DNA from: Orlajensenia flava
Lineage (GTDB): Bacteria > Actinomycetota > Actinomycetes > Actinomycetales > Microbacteriaceae
Length of the DNA: 64,000 nt
Direction of reading: 5' to 3'
Assembly: GCF_004801905.1 (NCBI RefSeq)
Contig: NZ_SSSN01000003.1
Location: 620,001-684,000 of the forward strand
Below are positions 10,223-20,162 of the stretch, piece by piece. Position 1 is the first letter of the stretch. Every line of letters begins with the position of its first letter. Both the position numbers and the translations under genes were made by a program. A model generated the notes under the pieces. The model was not told the DNA's origin. It saw nothing but the letters and a program-made list of their open reading frames with translations, and searched no databases.

Positions 10223-11143
10223 TCAGTCGCCGCGCAGGACGTCGAGCGCGTGCTGGAGGTCGGGTGAGTAGGGCGCTTCGAAGGCCACCCACTCCCCCGT
10301 CGCGGGGTGGTCGAACCCCAGCCGCATGGCGTGCAGCCACTGCCGCTGCAGGCCGAGAGTGGCGGAGAGGGTCGGGTCGGCGCCGTACATGGAATCGCCG
10401 ACGCACGGGTGCCGCTGGGCCGCCATGTGCACGCGGATCTGGTGTGTTCGCCCGGTCTCGAGCGTGATCTCGAGCAGGGACGCCGCTCGGAACGCCTCGA
10501 GTGTCTCGTAGTGGGTGACGGCGTGCTTGCCACCCGCCACCACGGCGAACTTCCATTCCGAACGCGGATGCCTGCCGACGGGTGCGTCGATCGTGCCCGC
10601 GAGCGGGTCGGGATGCCCCTGCACCACGGCGTGGTAGATCTTCTCGACCTCCCGATCGTGGAAGGCGCGTTTGAGGGCGGTGTACGCGCGTTCCGACTTC
10701 GCGACGACCATGAGGCCGCTGGTGCCCGCGTCGAGCCGGTGGACGACGCCAGCACGCTCAGCCGCGCCGGATGTGGAGATGCGGAACCCGGCGGCGGCCA
10801 GGGCACCGACCACGGTGGGGCCCGTCCAACCCACGGACGGATGCGCCGCGACGCCCGCCGGCTTGTCGACCACGACGATGTCCTCGTCGTCGAACACGAT
10901 GCCCAGGTCGGGAACGGCGATCGGCACGATATGGACGGGCGACTTCTCCTGCCAGCTCACCTCGAGCCAGGAACCGGCGCGGAGCTTGTCTGACTTGTCG
11001 AGGACGCGTCCGTCGAGAACGGCTCCCCCCGCCTCTGCGACGTCAGCCGCGAAGCTGCGCGAGAACCCGAGCAGCTTGGCAAGGCCCGCGTCGAGACGGA
11101 CCCCGTCGAGTCCGTCGGGCACCGGGAGCGACCGGGTCTCCAC
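10223..11143 (-). CDS. RluA/RluD-family 23S rRNA pseudouridine synthase
   Basis: Isomerises uridine to pseudouridine in large-subunit rRNA. The 306-residue protein has an N-terminal S4-like region ([31 protein letters not shown]), then the RluA catalytic domain with [13 protein letters not shown] and the active-site Asp in [15 protein letters not shown], and [23 protein letters not shown] 11143 lies one base after the lspA stop; the longer upstream reading would run inside lspA. The lspA-rluD pair is conserved across many bacteria. Which uridines it modifies is not deducible. Confidence 0.93.
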   Translation of the reverse strand: METRSLPVPDGLDGVRLDAGLAKLLGFSRSFAADVAEAGGAVLDGRVLDKSDKLRAGSWLEVSWQEKSPVHIVPIAVPDLGIVFDDEDIVVVDKPAGVAAHPSVGWTGPTVVGALAAAGFRISTSGAAERAGVVHRLDAGTSGLMVVAKSERAYTALKRAFHDREVEKIYHAVVQGHPDPLAGTIDAPVGRHPRSEWKFAVVAGGKHAVTHYETLEAFRAASLLEITLETGRTHQIRVHMAAQRHPCVGDSMYGADPTLSATLGLQRQWLHAMRLGFDHPATGEWVAFEAPYSPDLQHALDVLRGD

Positions 11144-11144
11144 G

Positions 11145-11765
11145 TCAGCGCTCGGCGGGCGGAATCGGAGCAGCGGCGTTCGTGACCGTGTCATCGCCTG
11201 CCGCGGGTTCGACGACATCCGCGGGCTGCTCGGCGTCCGTGGACTTCTTGGAGGCCCTGGTGCCGTCGAGGCCTATGCCACGCAGGGTGAGGATGAGGAA
11301 GAGCCCCATCGCCGCGACGATGCACGAGTCGGCGAGATTGTAGATCGCTGGCACCAGCCACGGCGTGGAGATGAAGTCCACGACGTGGCCGAGGCCGAAA
11401 CTCGGCTCCCGGAACAGGCGGTCCGTCAGGTTGCCGAGCACCCCGCCGAGCAGGAGTCCGAAGACGACGGCCCAGGCCTTGGAGCGGATGCGCGACGCGA
11501 ACCAGATGATGAAGACGATGACGGCGCTCGCGATGATCGTGAAGATCCACGTCATGCCGCTGGCGAGCGAGAAGGCGGCGCCCGCATTGCGGACGAGCAG
11601 CAACTGCAGCACCGGCCCCAGCACGGGGACCGTCTCTCCCGGTGTCAGGTGGGTGACTACGAGGTACTTGCTGAACTGGTCGAGGCCGTAGGCGCAGGCG
11701 GCGACGACGGCCAGGACGACGAGTGCGGTGGAGCTGACCTTCTTCGCGCCGGCGCTATCCGCCAA
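11145..11765 (-). CDS. lspA: Lipoprotein signal peptidase (signal peptidase II)
   Basis: Membrane aspartyl protease that removes signal peptides from prolipoproteins. The 206-residue protein has four hydrophobic segments and the two catalytic Asp motifs GNLTDRLF (Asp115) and IYNLADS (Asp146). The [11 protein letters not shown] loop is also typical. A hydrophilic, acidic and Ala/Pro-rich tail of about 45 residues after the last membrane segment is longer than in most LspA proteins. The start overlaps the divIVA stop by 11 bases, so translation is probably coupled to divIVA. Confidence 0.95.
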   Translation of the reverse strand: MADSAGAKKVSSTALVVLAVVAACAYGLDQFSKYLVVTHLTPGETVPVLGPVLQLLLVRNAGAAFSLASGMTWIFTIIASAVIVFIIWFASRIRSKAWAVVFGLLLGGVLGNLTDRLFREPSFGLGHVVDFISTPWLVPAIYNLADSCIVAAMGLFLILTLRGIGLDGTRASKKSTDAEQPADVVEPAAGDDTVTNAAAPIPPAER

Positions 11766-12435
11766 AGCCCTGGAAGCTCGGAGCCTGCTGCTCTCCGCCC
11801 GCGCTCACGGGCGGAGCGAACTGGCCGGTGGATGCCGGAACGCTCTGGGCGCCGTCTGCCGTCGAGCTGTCGAGATCGCGCAGCTGGCCCTCGATGTAGC
11901 TCTTGAGCTTGGACCGGTACTCGCGCTCGAAGGTGCGCAGTCCGTCGATGCGGCTCTCGAGGCCCTGGCGCTCTGCATCGAGCGCGCCGATCTGGGCGCG
12001 CTGCTTCGCCTCGGCCTCTGCGACCAGACGTGCTGCGGTCGCGTGGCCCTCGGCGATGAGCGCGTCGCGCTTCTCGATGCCCTCGCGGACGTGCTCCTCG
12101 TGCAGGCGACGAGCCAGCTGGAGGAGGTTCGTGGTGCTGGCCTGCTCGTCCTCGGCACTGAGGGCGGCCGGGGCGGGTGCTGCGACGGGCACCGGAGCGG
12201 GAATCGGCTCGGCGACGGTCTGCGCGGGCTCGGGGGCAGCGGCTGCCGGAGCCTCGACCGGGCGGGAATCGCCGGAGGCGAGACGCTGGCGGAGGTCGTC
12301 GTTCTCCTGGTTCAGGCGACGCAGTTCGACGACCACCTCGTCCAGGAAGTCATCGACCTCGTCCTGGTCGTAGCCCTCCCGGAACTTGGTCGGCTGGAAC
12401 CGCTTGTTGACAACATCTTCCGGAGTTAGCGCCAT
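11755..12435 (-). CDS. divIVA: DivIVA/Wag31 polar growth and septum-site protein
   Basis: A 226-residue coiled-coil protein that marks poles and septa and directs peptidoglycan synthesis in actinobacteria. The N-terminal membrane-binding DivIVA domain is clear (TPEDVVNKRFQPTKFREGYD, then DEVDDFLDEVVVELRRL). A Pro/Ala-rich linker (about 60-100) separates it from a second coiled coil (about 105-190). It sits at the end of the dcw-ftsZ-sepF block, as in other actinobacteria. A GGGTGG-like ribosome site precedes the ATG. The linker contains few Thr/Ser, so any kinase site cannot be assigned by eye. Confidence 0.97.
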   Translation of the reverse strand: MALTPEDVVNKRFQPTKFREGYDQDEVDDFLDEVVVELRRLNQENDDLRQRLASGDSRPVEAPAAAAPEPAQTVAEPIPAPVPVAAPAPAALSAEDEQASTTNLLQLARRLHEEHVREGIEKRDALIAEGHATAARLVAEAEAKQRAQIGALDAERQGLESRIDGLRTFEREYRSKLKSYIEGQLRDLDSSTADGAQSVPASTGQFAPPVSAGGEQQAPSFQGFGG

Positions 12436-12548
12436 GGCTTTCCACCCTTAGAACTCGAATCGGGGAACGGATCAGCTAACGCTAGCAAAGTCCGCTGGGG
12501 ATTGGCACGCCGCGCCGACGCGTGCGGCGTCGGATGACGCCGACGACC

Positions 12549-12854
12549 TCAGCCGACGCCGCGGAGCGCCGCCGTGACCCACATGAGGATGATCACCAAC
12601 AGCATGGTGATGCTCCAGCCGAAGTCGAAGGCGACACCGCCGAGGCGGAGCGACGGGATGATGCGACGGAAGAAGCGGATGGGCGGGTCGGTGAGCGCGT
12701 AGACCAGTTCGACGAGCACGAGGCCGAAGCCGGCCGGACGGAATGAGCGGTTGAACATCCGCACCAGGTCGAGGACGAAACGCGCCCACATGACGAAGAA
12801 GTACAGCAGGAGGACGAAGTAGGCGATGCTCGCGATGAGCGAGACGGGCGACAC
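12549..12854 (-). CDS. YggT family membrane protein
   Basis: A 101-residue integral membrane protein with two hydrophobic segments around the family signature (FNRSFRPAG..., YALTDPPIRFFRRIIPSLRLGG, AFDFGWSITMLLVIILMWV). YggT proteins lie beside sepF and divIVA in Gram-positive genomes and are linked to division or envelope homeostasis, but the molecular role is unsettled. GTG 12854 is preferred because it is 4 bp after the sepF stop and has a GAGAAG ribosome site; a longer in-frame start would lie inside sepF. Confidence 0.9.
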   Translation of the reverse strand: MSPVSLIASIAYFVLLLYFFVMWARFVLDLVRMFNRSFRPAGFGLVLVELVYALTDPPIRFFRRIIPSLRLGGVAFDFGWSITMLLVIILMWVTAALRGVG

Positions 12855-12858
12855 TTCT

Positions 12859-13356
12859 CTACTGCTGGGCGAAGAACGACGCGTCGACGTCGGAGTCGGC
12901 ACCCGTGCTCTCGCCCGAGACGGCGACGTGCGCCGGCGAGAGCAGGAACACCTTGTTGGTGACGCGCTCGATCTTGCCGTACAGACCCTGTGAGAGACCG
13001 CTGGCGAAGTCGATGAGTCGACGCGCGTCGCCGTCAGACATCTGTGACAGGTTGATGATGACCGGGATGCCCTCCCGGAAGCTCTCGGCGATCACCTGCG
13101 CGTCGCGGTACTGACGGGGGTGGACCGTGAGGATCTCGTTCATCTCGGCGACGGGGGCGACCGGACGGGCCGCCGTAGGCTTGGTGCGCAGTGGGGTCAC
13201 CGGTGCTCCTCCTCGCGAGGGTGCGGCAACCGGGGCCGGCTGCTGCTGGTGGTGCTGCTGCTGCTGGGCCGGAGCGTCGCTCGGCTGGCCGTCGTAGTCC
13301 AGCTCCTCGTCGGCCAGACCCAGGTAGACCATGGTCTTCTTGAGCGGGTTGGACAT
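12859..13356 (-). CDS. sepF: Cell division protein SepF
   Basis: Membrane-anchored FtsZ-binding protein; in actinobacteria, which lack FtsA, it is the main FtsZ tether. The 165-residue protein has an N-terminal segment [17 protein letters not shown], a Gln/His/Pro-rich linker (about residues 28-60) and the core domain [41 protein letters not shown] and [18 protein letters not shown] ribosome site lies 6 bases before the ATG. It belongs to the yggS-sepF-yggT-divIVA tail of the dcw cluster. Confidence 0.97.
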   Translation of the reverse strand: MSNPLKKTMVYLGLADEELDYDGQPSDAPAQQQQHHQQQPAPVAAPSRGGAPVTPLRTKPTAARPVAPVAEMNEILTVHPRQYRDAQVIAESFREGIPVIINLSQMSDGDARRLIDFASGLSQGLYGKIERVTNKVFLLSPAHVAVSGESTGADSDVDASFFAQQ

Positions 13357-13381
13357 CGCTACCTCCGTTGCCTTGATGCGT

Positions 13382-14080
13382 CTAGTTCGAGATTAACCGC
13401 GGCTGCGGTCGATTGCCGGTAATGGCCGTGCCGATTCGAAGGTGTGTCGCTCCCTCGAGGATGGCGGCGCGGTAGTCGCCAGACATGCCCATCGACATCG
13501 CGACGGCGTCGGGAGCCTGAGACCGGATGCGCTCCGAGAGGGCGCGCACGTGGGCGAACGCCCGGCGGGGCTCCTCGTCGAGCGGGGCGACGGCCATCAG
13601 CCCGAGGAGACGCAACCCGGGGGTGGCGAGCACGTCGTCGACGAGGCCGGGCAGCTGGGAGGGGCTCGCGCCGCCGCGCTCCTGGTCGCCGGTGAGGTTG
13701 ACCTGGACGAAGCAGTCGACGCTCGACTCGTTCGAGGCGAGCGCGTGCACGAGCGCCGGGCGGTCGACCGAGTGGATGACCGAGGCGTACTCGCGCACCT
13801 GCTTGGCCTTCTTGCCCTGCAGCTGTCCGACGAAGTGCCAACGGATGCCGAGCCCGGTCAGCTCGGAGGCCTTCTCACGAGCCTCCTGGTGGCGGTTCTC
13901 GCCCAGGTCGCGCACCCCGAGCTCGACGAGTTCGCGAAGCAGTTCGACGGGCTGGAACTTGGTGACGACGACGGTGGTGATCTCGCCAGCGGCGCGACCG
14001 GCCTCGGCAGCGGCATCGGCGATGCCGTCCTGCACGTCGGTCAGTCGTTGCGCAAGCGTGGCATCCGTCATCGTCGGCAC
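13382..14080 (-). CDS. YggS/PLPBP-type pyridoxal-phosphate homeostasis protein
   Basis: A single-domain fold-type III PLP-binding protein thought to buffer PLP and amino-acid balance. Visible signatures are the PLP-lysine strand [41 protein letters not shown] and [25 protein letters not shown] 14080 is chosen because it is 2 bp after the ftsZ stop with a GAAG ribosome-site core at a sensible distance; an ATG three codons later (14071) is a possible alternative. Its position between ftsZ and sepF is widespread in Gram-positives. Confidence 0.93.
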   Translation of the reverse strand: MPTMTDATLAQRLTDVQDGIADAAAEAGRAAGEITTVVVTKFQPVELLRELVELGVRDLGENRHQEAREKASELTGLGIRWHFVGQLQGKKAKQVREYASVIHSVDRPALVHALASNESSVDCFVQVNLTGDQERGGASPSQLPGLVDDVLATPGLRLLGLMAVAPLDEEPRRAFAHVRALSERIRSQAPDAVAMSMGMSGDYRAAILEGATHLRIGTAITGNRPQPRLISN

Positions 14081-14082
14081 GG

Positions 14083-15291
14083 CTACTTCAGGAAGTCGGG
14101 GATGTCGAGGTCGTCGCCGTCGTCCGCGAATGCGGCGTCGATGACGGCCGAGTCCGCGATCTTCGAGTCGGTCGCCGACCACGGGGCGCTCTCGACGAGC
14201 TCGTCGATGTCGAACTCCGAGACGTCCAGGTCGTCGTCGGACGCGAGCAGGCTGCCGCCGCCGATGCCCATCGCTGCCGCCGCGGCTCCGACCGTCGCCT
14301 TCGTGACCGTGCTCTTTCGCGCTTCGACATCGATCGACTGGGGTTCTCCCCCGTCGAAACCGGCTGCGATGACGGTGACCCGCACCTCGTCGCCGAGGGT
14401 GTCGTCGATGACCGCGCCGAAGATGATGTTGGCTTCGGGATGCACGGCCTCCTGCACCAGGCGCGCGGCGTCGTTGATCTCGAAGATGCCCAGGTTCGAT
14501 CCGCCCTGGATGGACAGCAGAACGCCGTGCGCGCCGTCGATGGACGCCTCGAGCAGTGGGCTGGCGACGGCCAGCTCGGCAGCCTTGATGGCGCGGTCCG
14601 CGCCACGCGACGAGCCTATGCCCATGAGGGCCGAGCCAGCGCCCTGCATGACGCTCTTGACGTCGGCGAAGTCGAGGTTGATGAGGCCGGGCGTGGTGAT
14701 GAGGTCGGTGATGCCCTGCACGCCGGCGAGCAGCACCTGGTCGGCAGTCGAGAAGGCCTCGAGCATGCTGATGCCGCGGTCGCTGATCTCGAGCAGGCGG
14801 TCGTTGGGCACGACGATGAGGGTGTCGACCTCGTTCTTCAGCGTCGAGACTCCGAGTTCGGCCTGGCTCTGGCGCCGGCGGCCCTCGAAGCCGAAGGGCT
14901 TGGTGACGACACCGATGGTGAGCGCGCCGATCGACTTGGCGATGCGGGCGACGACGGGAGCGCCGCCGGTTCCGGTTCCTCCACCCTCTCCGGCCGTGAC
15001 GAAGACCATGTCGGCGCCCGCGAGGGCCTCCTCGATCTCCTCGGCGTGGTCCTCGGCGGCGCGGCGACCCACCTCGGGGTCTGCTCCGGCTCCGAGACCG
15101 CGGGTGAGGTCGCGTCCCACATCGAGCTTCACGTCGGCATCGCTCATGAGCAGCGCCTGGGCGTCGGTGTTGATGGCGATGAACTCGACTCCGCGGAGAC
15201 CCAGCTCGATCATTCGATTGACGGCGTTGACGCCGCCGCCGCCGATTCCGACAACCTTGATGACGGCGAGGTAGTTCTGGTTTGTTGACAC
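14083..15291 (-). CDS. ftsZ: Cell division protein FtsZ
   Basis: Tubulin-like GTPase that forms the cytokinetic ring. The 402-residue protein has [17 protein letters not shown] near the N-terminus, the GTP-binding signature [10 protein letters not shown] (about 101-110), NTDAQAL and the T7 loop region NLDFADVKS. The C-terminus ends in the conserved partner-binding peptide [10 protein letters not shown], preceded by an acidic linker. The start is GTG with a GGAGG site 7 bases upstream. A 152-bp gap to ftsQ, unusually AT-rich for this window, probably contains its own promoter. Confidence 0.99.
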   Translation of the reverse strand: MSTNQNYLAVIKVVGIGGGGVNAVNRMIELGLRGVEFIAINTDAQALLMSDADVKLDVGRDLTRGLGAGADPEVGRRAAEDHAEEIEEALAGADMVFVTAGEGGGTGTGGAPVVARIAKSIGALTIGVVTKPFGFEGRRRQSQAELGVSTLKNEVDTLIVVPNDRLLEISDRGISMLEAFSTADQVLLAGVQGITDLITTPGLINLDFADVKSVMQGAGSALMGIGSSRGADRAIKAAELAVASPLLEASIDGAHGVLLSIQGGSNLGIFEINDAARLVQEAVHPEANIIFGAVIDDTLGDEVRVTVIAAGFDGGEPQSIDVEARKSTVTKATVGAAAAAMGIGGGSLLASDDDLDVSEFDIDELVESAPWSATDSKIADSAVIDAAFADDGDDLDIPDFLK

Positions 15292-15334
15292 GTCCGGCCT
15301 CCGGTTGAAACCCTAAACTTCTACTCGAAGCTTA

Positions 15335-15362
15335 AAGTTATGCTGGGTATGCATTTCCTGAA
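15335..15362 (-). promoter_or_regulatory. ftsZ: Candidate promoter upstream of ftsZ
   Basis: In the AT-richer ftsQ-ftsZ gap the minus strand reads TTCAGG, 16 bases, then TAACTT. A start about 7 bases further would give a leader of nearly 40 bases containing the GGAGG site before the GTG. A TAGAAG nearer the gene is another possible -10. Both are reasoned from spacing only. Confidence 0.35.
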
Positions 15363-15443
15363 CTCGACGTTAGGGCGAGCAGGCGCGGGCATCCGCAACC
15401 CGGTCGGGCGTGTCGGAACAAACCCGCGACGAAAGCCCGGGGC

Positions 15444-16382
15444 TCAGTCGTAGACGGGGTTGGACGGAGAGGAGACGTCGTAGCGGCTGGCGCCGGGAGC
15501 AGCGGCGACGAGGCGGGCGAACACCGCAGCCTTCAGCACCGAGTCCTCTGCGCTGCCCCAGACGACCGTCGGTCCCGTCGTGAGAGTGAGCGTGACGTCG
15601 TCCTTGGTCTCGGCCCGAACCTGGTCGAGCTGGGCACGCACGTCGGCGGGCAGGGACCGGACGACTTCGCCGGCCGCCGCCAGCGCCCGAGGGGTCGTCA
15701 CGACGAGCACGGGGTAGCCGGCCGGGCGATCGGGCGTGGACGAGATCACGACGCCGGCCGAGTCGACCAGGTCGTAGCCGGATGCGGTCTTCTCACTGCC
15801 GACCGGATCTCGCTCGACGATGCGTACCACGAGCGTGTCCGGCGGATGCGCCTCGACGCTGTAGCTCTGGATGAGGGTGAACGTCGAGAGGGCGCGGTGC
15901 ACCGCCCCCTCGTCGACGAGGGCGAGCGGCGTGCCGAGCTGGTCGCCGAGCGCGGTGACGATGGACGCAGGCGGAACCCGTGACGCGCCCTCGACCTGGA
16001 TGACGCGAACGGCCGTGACCGGTGAGAAGGCGACGGCCGCGACGATGCCGATCATGCCGAGCAGCGCTCCGCCGGCGATGAGCCAGTTGCGACGTCTACG
16101 CCGGCTGGCCACCGTGAACCGGCGCACCTCGGCGCGCTCGTCGCGCTTGCGCTCGCGCGCGGCGGCACGGATGCGCGAGCGAGCCGATCGGTCGGAGGTG
16201 GGCTGCGCGGTGGCGCGCTCGGACTCAGTCGAGTCCGCTCGTGGCGGTCGACGGTCCGCCGTCGAATCAACAGGGATCGGACCGGTCGCGGCATCCCGGT
16301 CGACCGAGGATGCTTCCGGAGTCCGGTCAACCGACGAAGCGGGCGCATGCGCGCGTGCGTCGAAGCCCTGCGGACGCTTCAC
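15444..16382 (-). CDS. ftsQ: Divisome protein FtsQ
   Basis: Bitopic membrane protein of the divisome. The 312 residues comprise a long, charged cytoplasmic N-terminus (about 1-98, Ser/Asp/Arg-rich with repeated SSVDR-type units), one membrane helix (about 100-120) and an external POTRA domain (AVRVIQVEGASRVPPASIV...) followed by the FtsQ beta domain (VVRIVERDPVGSEK). The cytoplasmic part is long compared with Gram-negative FtsQ but normal for actinobacteria. It lies 13 bp after murC. Confidence 0.93.
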   Translation of the reverse strand: MKRPQGFDARAHAPASSVDRTPEASSVDRDAATGPIPVDSTADRRPPRADSTESERATAQPTSDRSARSRIRAAARERKRDERAEVRRFTVASRRRRRNWLIAGGALLGMIGIVAAVAFSPVTAVRVIQVEGASRVPPASIVTALGDQLGTPLALVDEGAVHRALSTFTLIQSYSVEAHPPDTLVVRIVERDPVGSEKTASGYDLVDSAGVVISSTPDRPAGYPVLVVTTPRALAAAGEVVRSLPADVRAQLDQVRAETKDDVTLTLTTGPTVVWGSAEDSVLKAAVFARLVAAAPGASRYDVSSPSNPVYD

Positions 16383-16395
16383 GCGATGGCTCGGC

Positions 16396-17796
16396 TCATC
16401 CGTCGGCCTTCTGCAGCGAGCCGAGCAACTGAGGAACGATGCGATAGACGTCTCCGCAGCCGAGGGTGATGACGAAGTCGCCGTCGCGGGCGATCGAGGC
16501 CGTGTAGTCGGCGGCGTCCTGCCAGTCCGAGACGAACGCGACGTGCTCGGGGTTGCTGAACCGCTCGCTCACGAGGGCACCTGTCACGCCGGGCTCGGGG
16601 TCCTCACGGGCGCCGTACACGTCGAGCACGACCGTCTCGTCGGCGTAGGTCTCGAGGACATCCGCGAACTCCTGCGCGAACAGGCGCGTGCGGCTGTAGA
16701 GGTGCGGCTGGTGCACGGCGATGATGCGGCCATCGCCGACCACGGTGCGGGCGGCGGAGAGTGCGGCGGCGACCTCGGTGGGGTGGTGCGCGTAGTCGTC
16801 GTACACGCTCACGCCGCCGACGGTCCCGTGCAGCTGGAAGCGCCGCTCCGTGCCGCCGAACGTGGAGATCGCAGCGAGTGCTGCCTCGGGATCGAACCCG
16901 AGCCCCGCGAGAACGGCGAAAGCGCCGGCCGCGTTGATGGCGTTGTGGCGGCCGGGGATCCTCAACCGCGCGGAATACGGGATGCCCTGCCACTCCAGGC
17001 TGAACGCCACCGGCCCGTCGGTGACGACGTCGAAGACGCGCACGTCGGCATCCTCCGCCTCGCCGAACGTGATCGTCTGCGCGCCGTCGAGCCTCGCCCC
17101 GACGTGCCGCGCTCCCGCATCGTCGGAGGAGATGACGACGAACTCGTTCGCCTCGGCGGCGAATCGCACGAAGGCATCCTCGAAGGCCTCGAGCGAACCG
17201 TAGTGGTCGAGGTGGTCGGGGTCGACGTTGGTGATGAGGGCCACGGAGGTGTCGTAGAGCAGGAAGGAGCCGTCGGATTCGTCGGCCTCCACGACGAAGA
17301 GCTCGCCCTCTCCGCGGGCGGAGCTGACGCCGAGGGTGTCGATGACTCCCCCGTTGACGAAGCTCGGGTCCTGGCCGAGGCCGAGCAGTCCCGTCACGAT
17401 CATGCCGGTCGACGTGGTCTTGCCGTGGGCGCCTGCAACCGAGATGAGGCGCTGCTTGGAAACCAGCCAGGCCAGAGCCTGCGAGCGGTGGAGCACGGGG
17501 AGGCCACGCTCGAGGGCCAGCTGGTACTCGGGGTTGTCCTGCCAGAGCGCCCCGGTGACCACCACGGTGTCGGCATCGCCGAGGTTGGCGGCATCGTGCC
17601 CGATGTGGACGCTCGCTCCGGCGTCGCGCAACGCGGCGATGTTGGCGCTGTCGCGGACGTCGGAGCCCGTGACGGTGTGGCCTGCTCCCAGGAACAGCCG
17701 GGCGATCCCGCTCATCCCCGAACCGCCGATGCCCACGAAGTGCACTCGTCCGAGCTCATCGGGAACGGTGATGCCGAGGTCGGGCTTGATGGTCAC
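16396..17796 (-). CDS. murC: UDP-N-acetylmuramate--L-alanine ligase
   Basis: Adds L-alanine to UDP-MurNAc, the first amino-acid step of peptidoglycan precursor synthesis. The 466-residue Mur ligase has the N-terminal Rossmann motif [19 protein letters not shown], the ATP loop [22 protein letters not shown], and the C-terminal [20 protein letters not shown]. The start is GTG at 17796, 48 bp after murG. Neighbouring murG and ftsQ complete the distal half of the dcw cluster. Confidence 0.98.
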   Translation of the reverse strand: MTIKPDLGITVPDELGRVHFVGIGGSGMSGIARLFLGAGHTVTGSDVRDSANIAALRDAGASVHIGHDAANLGDADTVVVTGALWQDNPEYQLALERGLPVLHRSQALAWLVSKQRLISVAGAHGKTTSTGMIVTGLLGLGQDPSFVNGGVIDTLGVSSARGEGELFVVEADESDGSFLLYDTSVALITNVDPDHLDHYGSLEAFEDAFVRFAAEANEFVVISSDDAGARHVGARLDGAQTITFGEAEDADVRVFDVVTDGPVAFSLEWQGIPYSARLRIPGRHNAINAAGAFAVLAGLGFDPEAALAAISTFGGTERRFQLHGTVGGVSVYDDYAHHPTEVAAALSAARTVVGDGRIIAVHQPHLYSRTRLFAQEFADVLETYADETVVLDVYGAREDPEPGVTGALVSERFSNPEHVAFVSDWQDAADYTASIARDGDFVITLGCGDVYRIVPQLLGSLQKADG

Positions 17797-17844
17797 AGGT
17801 GGTGCTCTTCTCGTGAGGGGACGGCGCGGATGACGCCTCCAACG

Positions 17845-18936
17845 TTACGCGCCCGGGCGCGCATTCCCGGGCAACGCGTCGGCGACCAACTCGAGCATCC
17901 GGTCGGTGCCGTCGAGCATGCCGACGGATGCTGCAGCGCTCGCCATGCGTGCGCGTGCGGGCGCGTCACCGAGCAGTGGCAGTAGGTCGCTGCGGACCCA
18001 GTCCGGAACGAAGGCGGCGTCCTCGACGAGGATCCCACCTCCCGCGCGAACGACGCCGGCCGCATTGAAGCGCTGCTCCCCATTGCCGACGGGGTAGGGG
18101 ACGTAGACGGCGGGAATGCCGAGGGCGGACAGTTCGCTAACCGTCGCCGAGCCGGCACGCGAGACGGCGAAGTCCGCTGCGGAGAGCGCGAGGTCCATCC
18201 GATCGCAGTACGCCAGAATGCGGTAGCCGTCCAGACCGGGATCATCGATCTCGGCTGCGTCTCCGGTGATGTGCAGCACCTGCCATCCGGCACGGATGAT
18301 GTCGCCGGCCGCCGCTCGGATGGTGGCGTTGATGCGGCGCGCGCCGAGCGATCCACCCGTGACGAGCAGCACGGGCCGGTCCTCGTCGAGTCCGAACAGG
18401 GCGAGGGCCTCCGGCCGGGACGCGACCCGGTCGAGCTGCTCGATCTCGCGGCGGAGCGGCATGCCGACGACCCGCGCGTTCGGCAGTGGGGTGCCGGCGA
18501 ATGCCACCCCGACGTGCCGGGTGTAGCGAGCGCCGAGACGGTTGGCCAGACCCGGGCGGGCGTTCGCCTCGTGCACGGCGATCCCCACGTGGCGGCGTCG
18601 GGCGGCGATGTAGGCCGGAGTCGACACGTAGCCGCCGAATCCGACCACCACGTCGATGCCACGATTCTCGATGAGGTCGGCGACGTCGGCCACCGTACGC
18701 CGGAAGCGCCGCGGAAACGCCGCCGCCTGCCGGTTGGGCCGGCGAGGGAAGGGGACGCGGGCTATGACCGCCAGTTCGTACCCACGGGCCGGGACGAGCC
18801 GCGACTCGAGCCCCTCCGCCGTGCCGAGCACCAGGATCTCCGCGTCGGAGTCGCGCTCGTGCAGACGGTCGGCGACGGCGAGCAGCGGGTTGACGTGGCC
18901 GGCGGTTCCTCCGCCGGCCAGCAGGTAGGCGGTCAT
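17845..18936 (-). CDS. murG: Undecaprenyl-PP-MurNAc-pentapeptide GlcNAc transferase (lipid II synthase)
   Basis: Transfers GlcNAc to lipid I to give lipid II at the inner face of the membrane. The 363-residue GT-B enzyme shows the N-terminal glycine-rich loop LAGGGTAGHVNPLLAVADRL, VVVGFGGYVSTPAYIAA, the VTGGSLGARRIN donor-site loop and SRAGSATVSELSALGIPAVYVP. ATG 18936 overlaps the ftsW stop in an ATGA configuration, so the longer upstream frame is rejected. ftsW-murG coupling fits delivery of lipid II to the septal synthase. Confidence 0.98.
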   Translation of the reverse strand: MTAYLLAGGGTAGHVNPLLAVADRLHERDSDAEILVLGTAEGLESRLVPARGYELAVIARVPFPRRPNRQAAAFPRRFRRTVADVADLIENRGIDVVVGFGGYVSTPAYIAARRRHVGIAVHEANARPGLANRLGARYTRHVGVAFAGTPLPNARVVGMPLRREIEQLDRVASRPEALALFGLDEDRPVLLVTGGSLGARRINATIRAAAGDIIRAGWQVLHITGDAAEIDDPGLDGYRILAYCDRMDLALSAADFAVSRAGSATVSELSALGIPAVYVPYPVGNGEQRFNAAGVVRAGGGILVEDAAFVPDWVRSDLLPLLGDAPARARMASAAASVGMLDGTDRMLELVADALPGNARPGA

Positions 18937-20162
18937 CGCGGCTGGACGGGCTCCGCCGCCAGCGGACGGTAGCCGCCGCGCGCGAAGGAGAGCACGATGC
19001 CGATCGCGAACAGCGTGGAGAGCAGAGCGGTGCCACCGGCCGAGACCAGAGGTAATGGAACGCCGAGCACCGGGAAGACGCCGAGGACGACGCCGATGTT
19101 GACGCATGCCTGTCCGATGACCCAGACGAGGACGGCTCCCGTGACGACCCGCGAGAACAGGTCGGGCGCCTGACGCATGATGCGGATGAAGGAGATGGCG
19201 AGCAGCACGAAGAGTGCCAGGACGACGATCGCCCCGATGAGGCCCAGCTCCTCGCCGATGATCGAGAAGATGAAGTCGTTGTCGGCGGCCGGCACCCATT
19301 GCCACTTGCCCTTGGAGTTGCCGAGGCCGACCCCGAAGATGCCGCCGTCGGCGAGGGCGTAGTTGCCGTTGATGGTCTGCCAGCAGTCGTTGTGGACGTC
19401 GGAGCAGTTGCTCGCGTTGAAGAACGAGGTGAGGCGACGCAGGCGGCTCTCGCTCGTCGCGGCGAAGATCACCGCGACGATCGAGCCGAGGACCACGGGA
19501 ATGAAGATGAACCTCAGCTTCATGCCCGCGAAGAACAGCGCGCCGATGAGGATGCCGCCGAGGATGATGACGGTACCGAGGTCGTTGCCGACGAGCACGA
19601 GGCCGATCGCGCCGCCGCCGATGAGGAAGATCGGCACGAGGGTCTGCTTGGGCTCACCCAGGCGGTTGCGCTTGGCCCAGAGGATGCTGCCGAGCCAGAC
19701 CACGAGGGCCACCTTGATGATCTCGGAGGGCTGGAGCTGGAAGCCGCCGATGGGCAGCCAGTTCTGGTTGCCGCCGTCCTGGGCGCCCAACGGGGTGGCG
19801 ACGACGAGCAGCTGCAGCCCGGCGCCGACAGCGAGCGCCGGCAGCGCCATCCGTCTCCAGAAGGTGGGCGGCATGCGACTGGCGATGAGCATGATCGGGA
19901 TGCCGATGGCGGCGAACATGAGTTGCTTGCCTGCACCGCCGAACGCGCCCTGGTTGGCCAGCATGGAGTCGACCGACGACGACGAGAGCACCATCACCAC
20001 GCCGAAGATCACCAGGAACAGGGTGGTGCCGAGCAGGAGGAAGTAGTTGCCGCCGTCGGCGCGGAAGACGCGGCCGAGTGAGATGCGGGCGGCGGATGCC
20101 GTGGAGGCGACCTGCTGGCGCCTACTGGTCGTCTCGCCGGGTCGGGGCTGCGTCTGCGTCAT
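18933..20162 (-). CDS. ftsW: SEDS-family peptidoglycan glycosyltransferase FtsW
   Basis: Septal peptidoglycan polymerase that works with the class B PBP encoded upstream in the same cluster. The 409-residue protein has about ten hydrophobic segments and SEDS motifs such as GGNQNWLPIGGFQLQPSEIIK, FAMNDFIFSI-like ADNDFIFSIIGEELGLIGA and VFPVLGVPLPLVSAGGTALL. The apparent ATG at 20162 overlaps the murD 3' end by 41 bases; no other ATG, GTG or TTG was seen between it and the first membrane segment. It overlaps murG by four bases. Confidence 0.96.
   Translation of the reverse strand: MTQTQPRPGETTSRRQQVASTASAARISLGRVFRADGGNYFLLLGTTLFLVIFGVVMVLSSSSVDSMLANQGAFGGAGKQLMFAAIGIPIMLIASRMPPTFWRRMALPALAVGAGLQLLVVATPLGAQDGGNQNWLPIGGFQLQPSEIIKVALVVWLGSILWAKRNRLGEPKQTLVPIFLIGGGAIGLVLVGNDLGTVIILGGILIGALFFAGMKLRFIFIPVVLGSIVAVIFAATSESRLRRLTSFFNASNCSDVHNDCWQTINGNYALADGGIFGVGLGNSKGKWQWVPAADNDFIFSIIGEELGLIGAIVVLALFVLLAISFIRIMRQAPDLFSRVVTGAVLVWVIGQACVNIGVVLGVFPVLGVPLPLVSAGGTALLSTLFAIGIVLSFARGGYRPLAAEPVQPR

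Noticed and set aside
12480-12530. Hairpin CGCCGC/GCGGCG between yggT end and divIVA as a terminator
   Set aside because: The 6-bp stem has a 10-base loop and no T run. In 70% GC sequence such stems are expected by chance, and divIVA is read through the same region.
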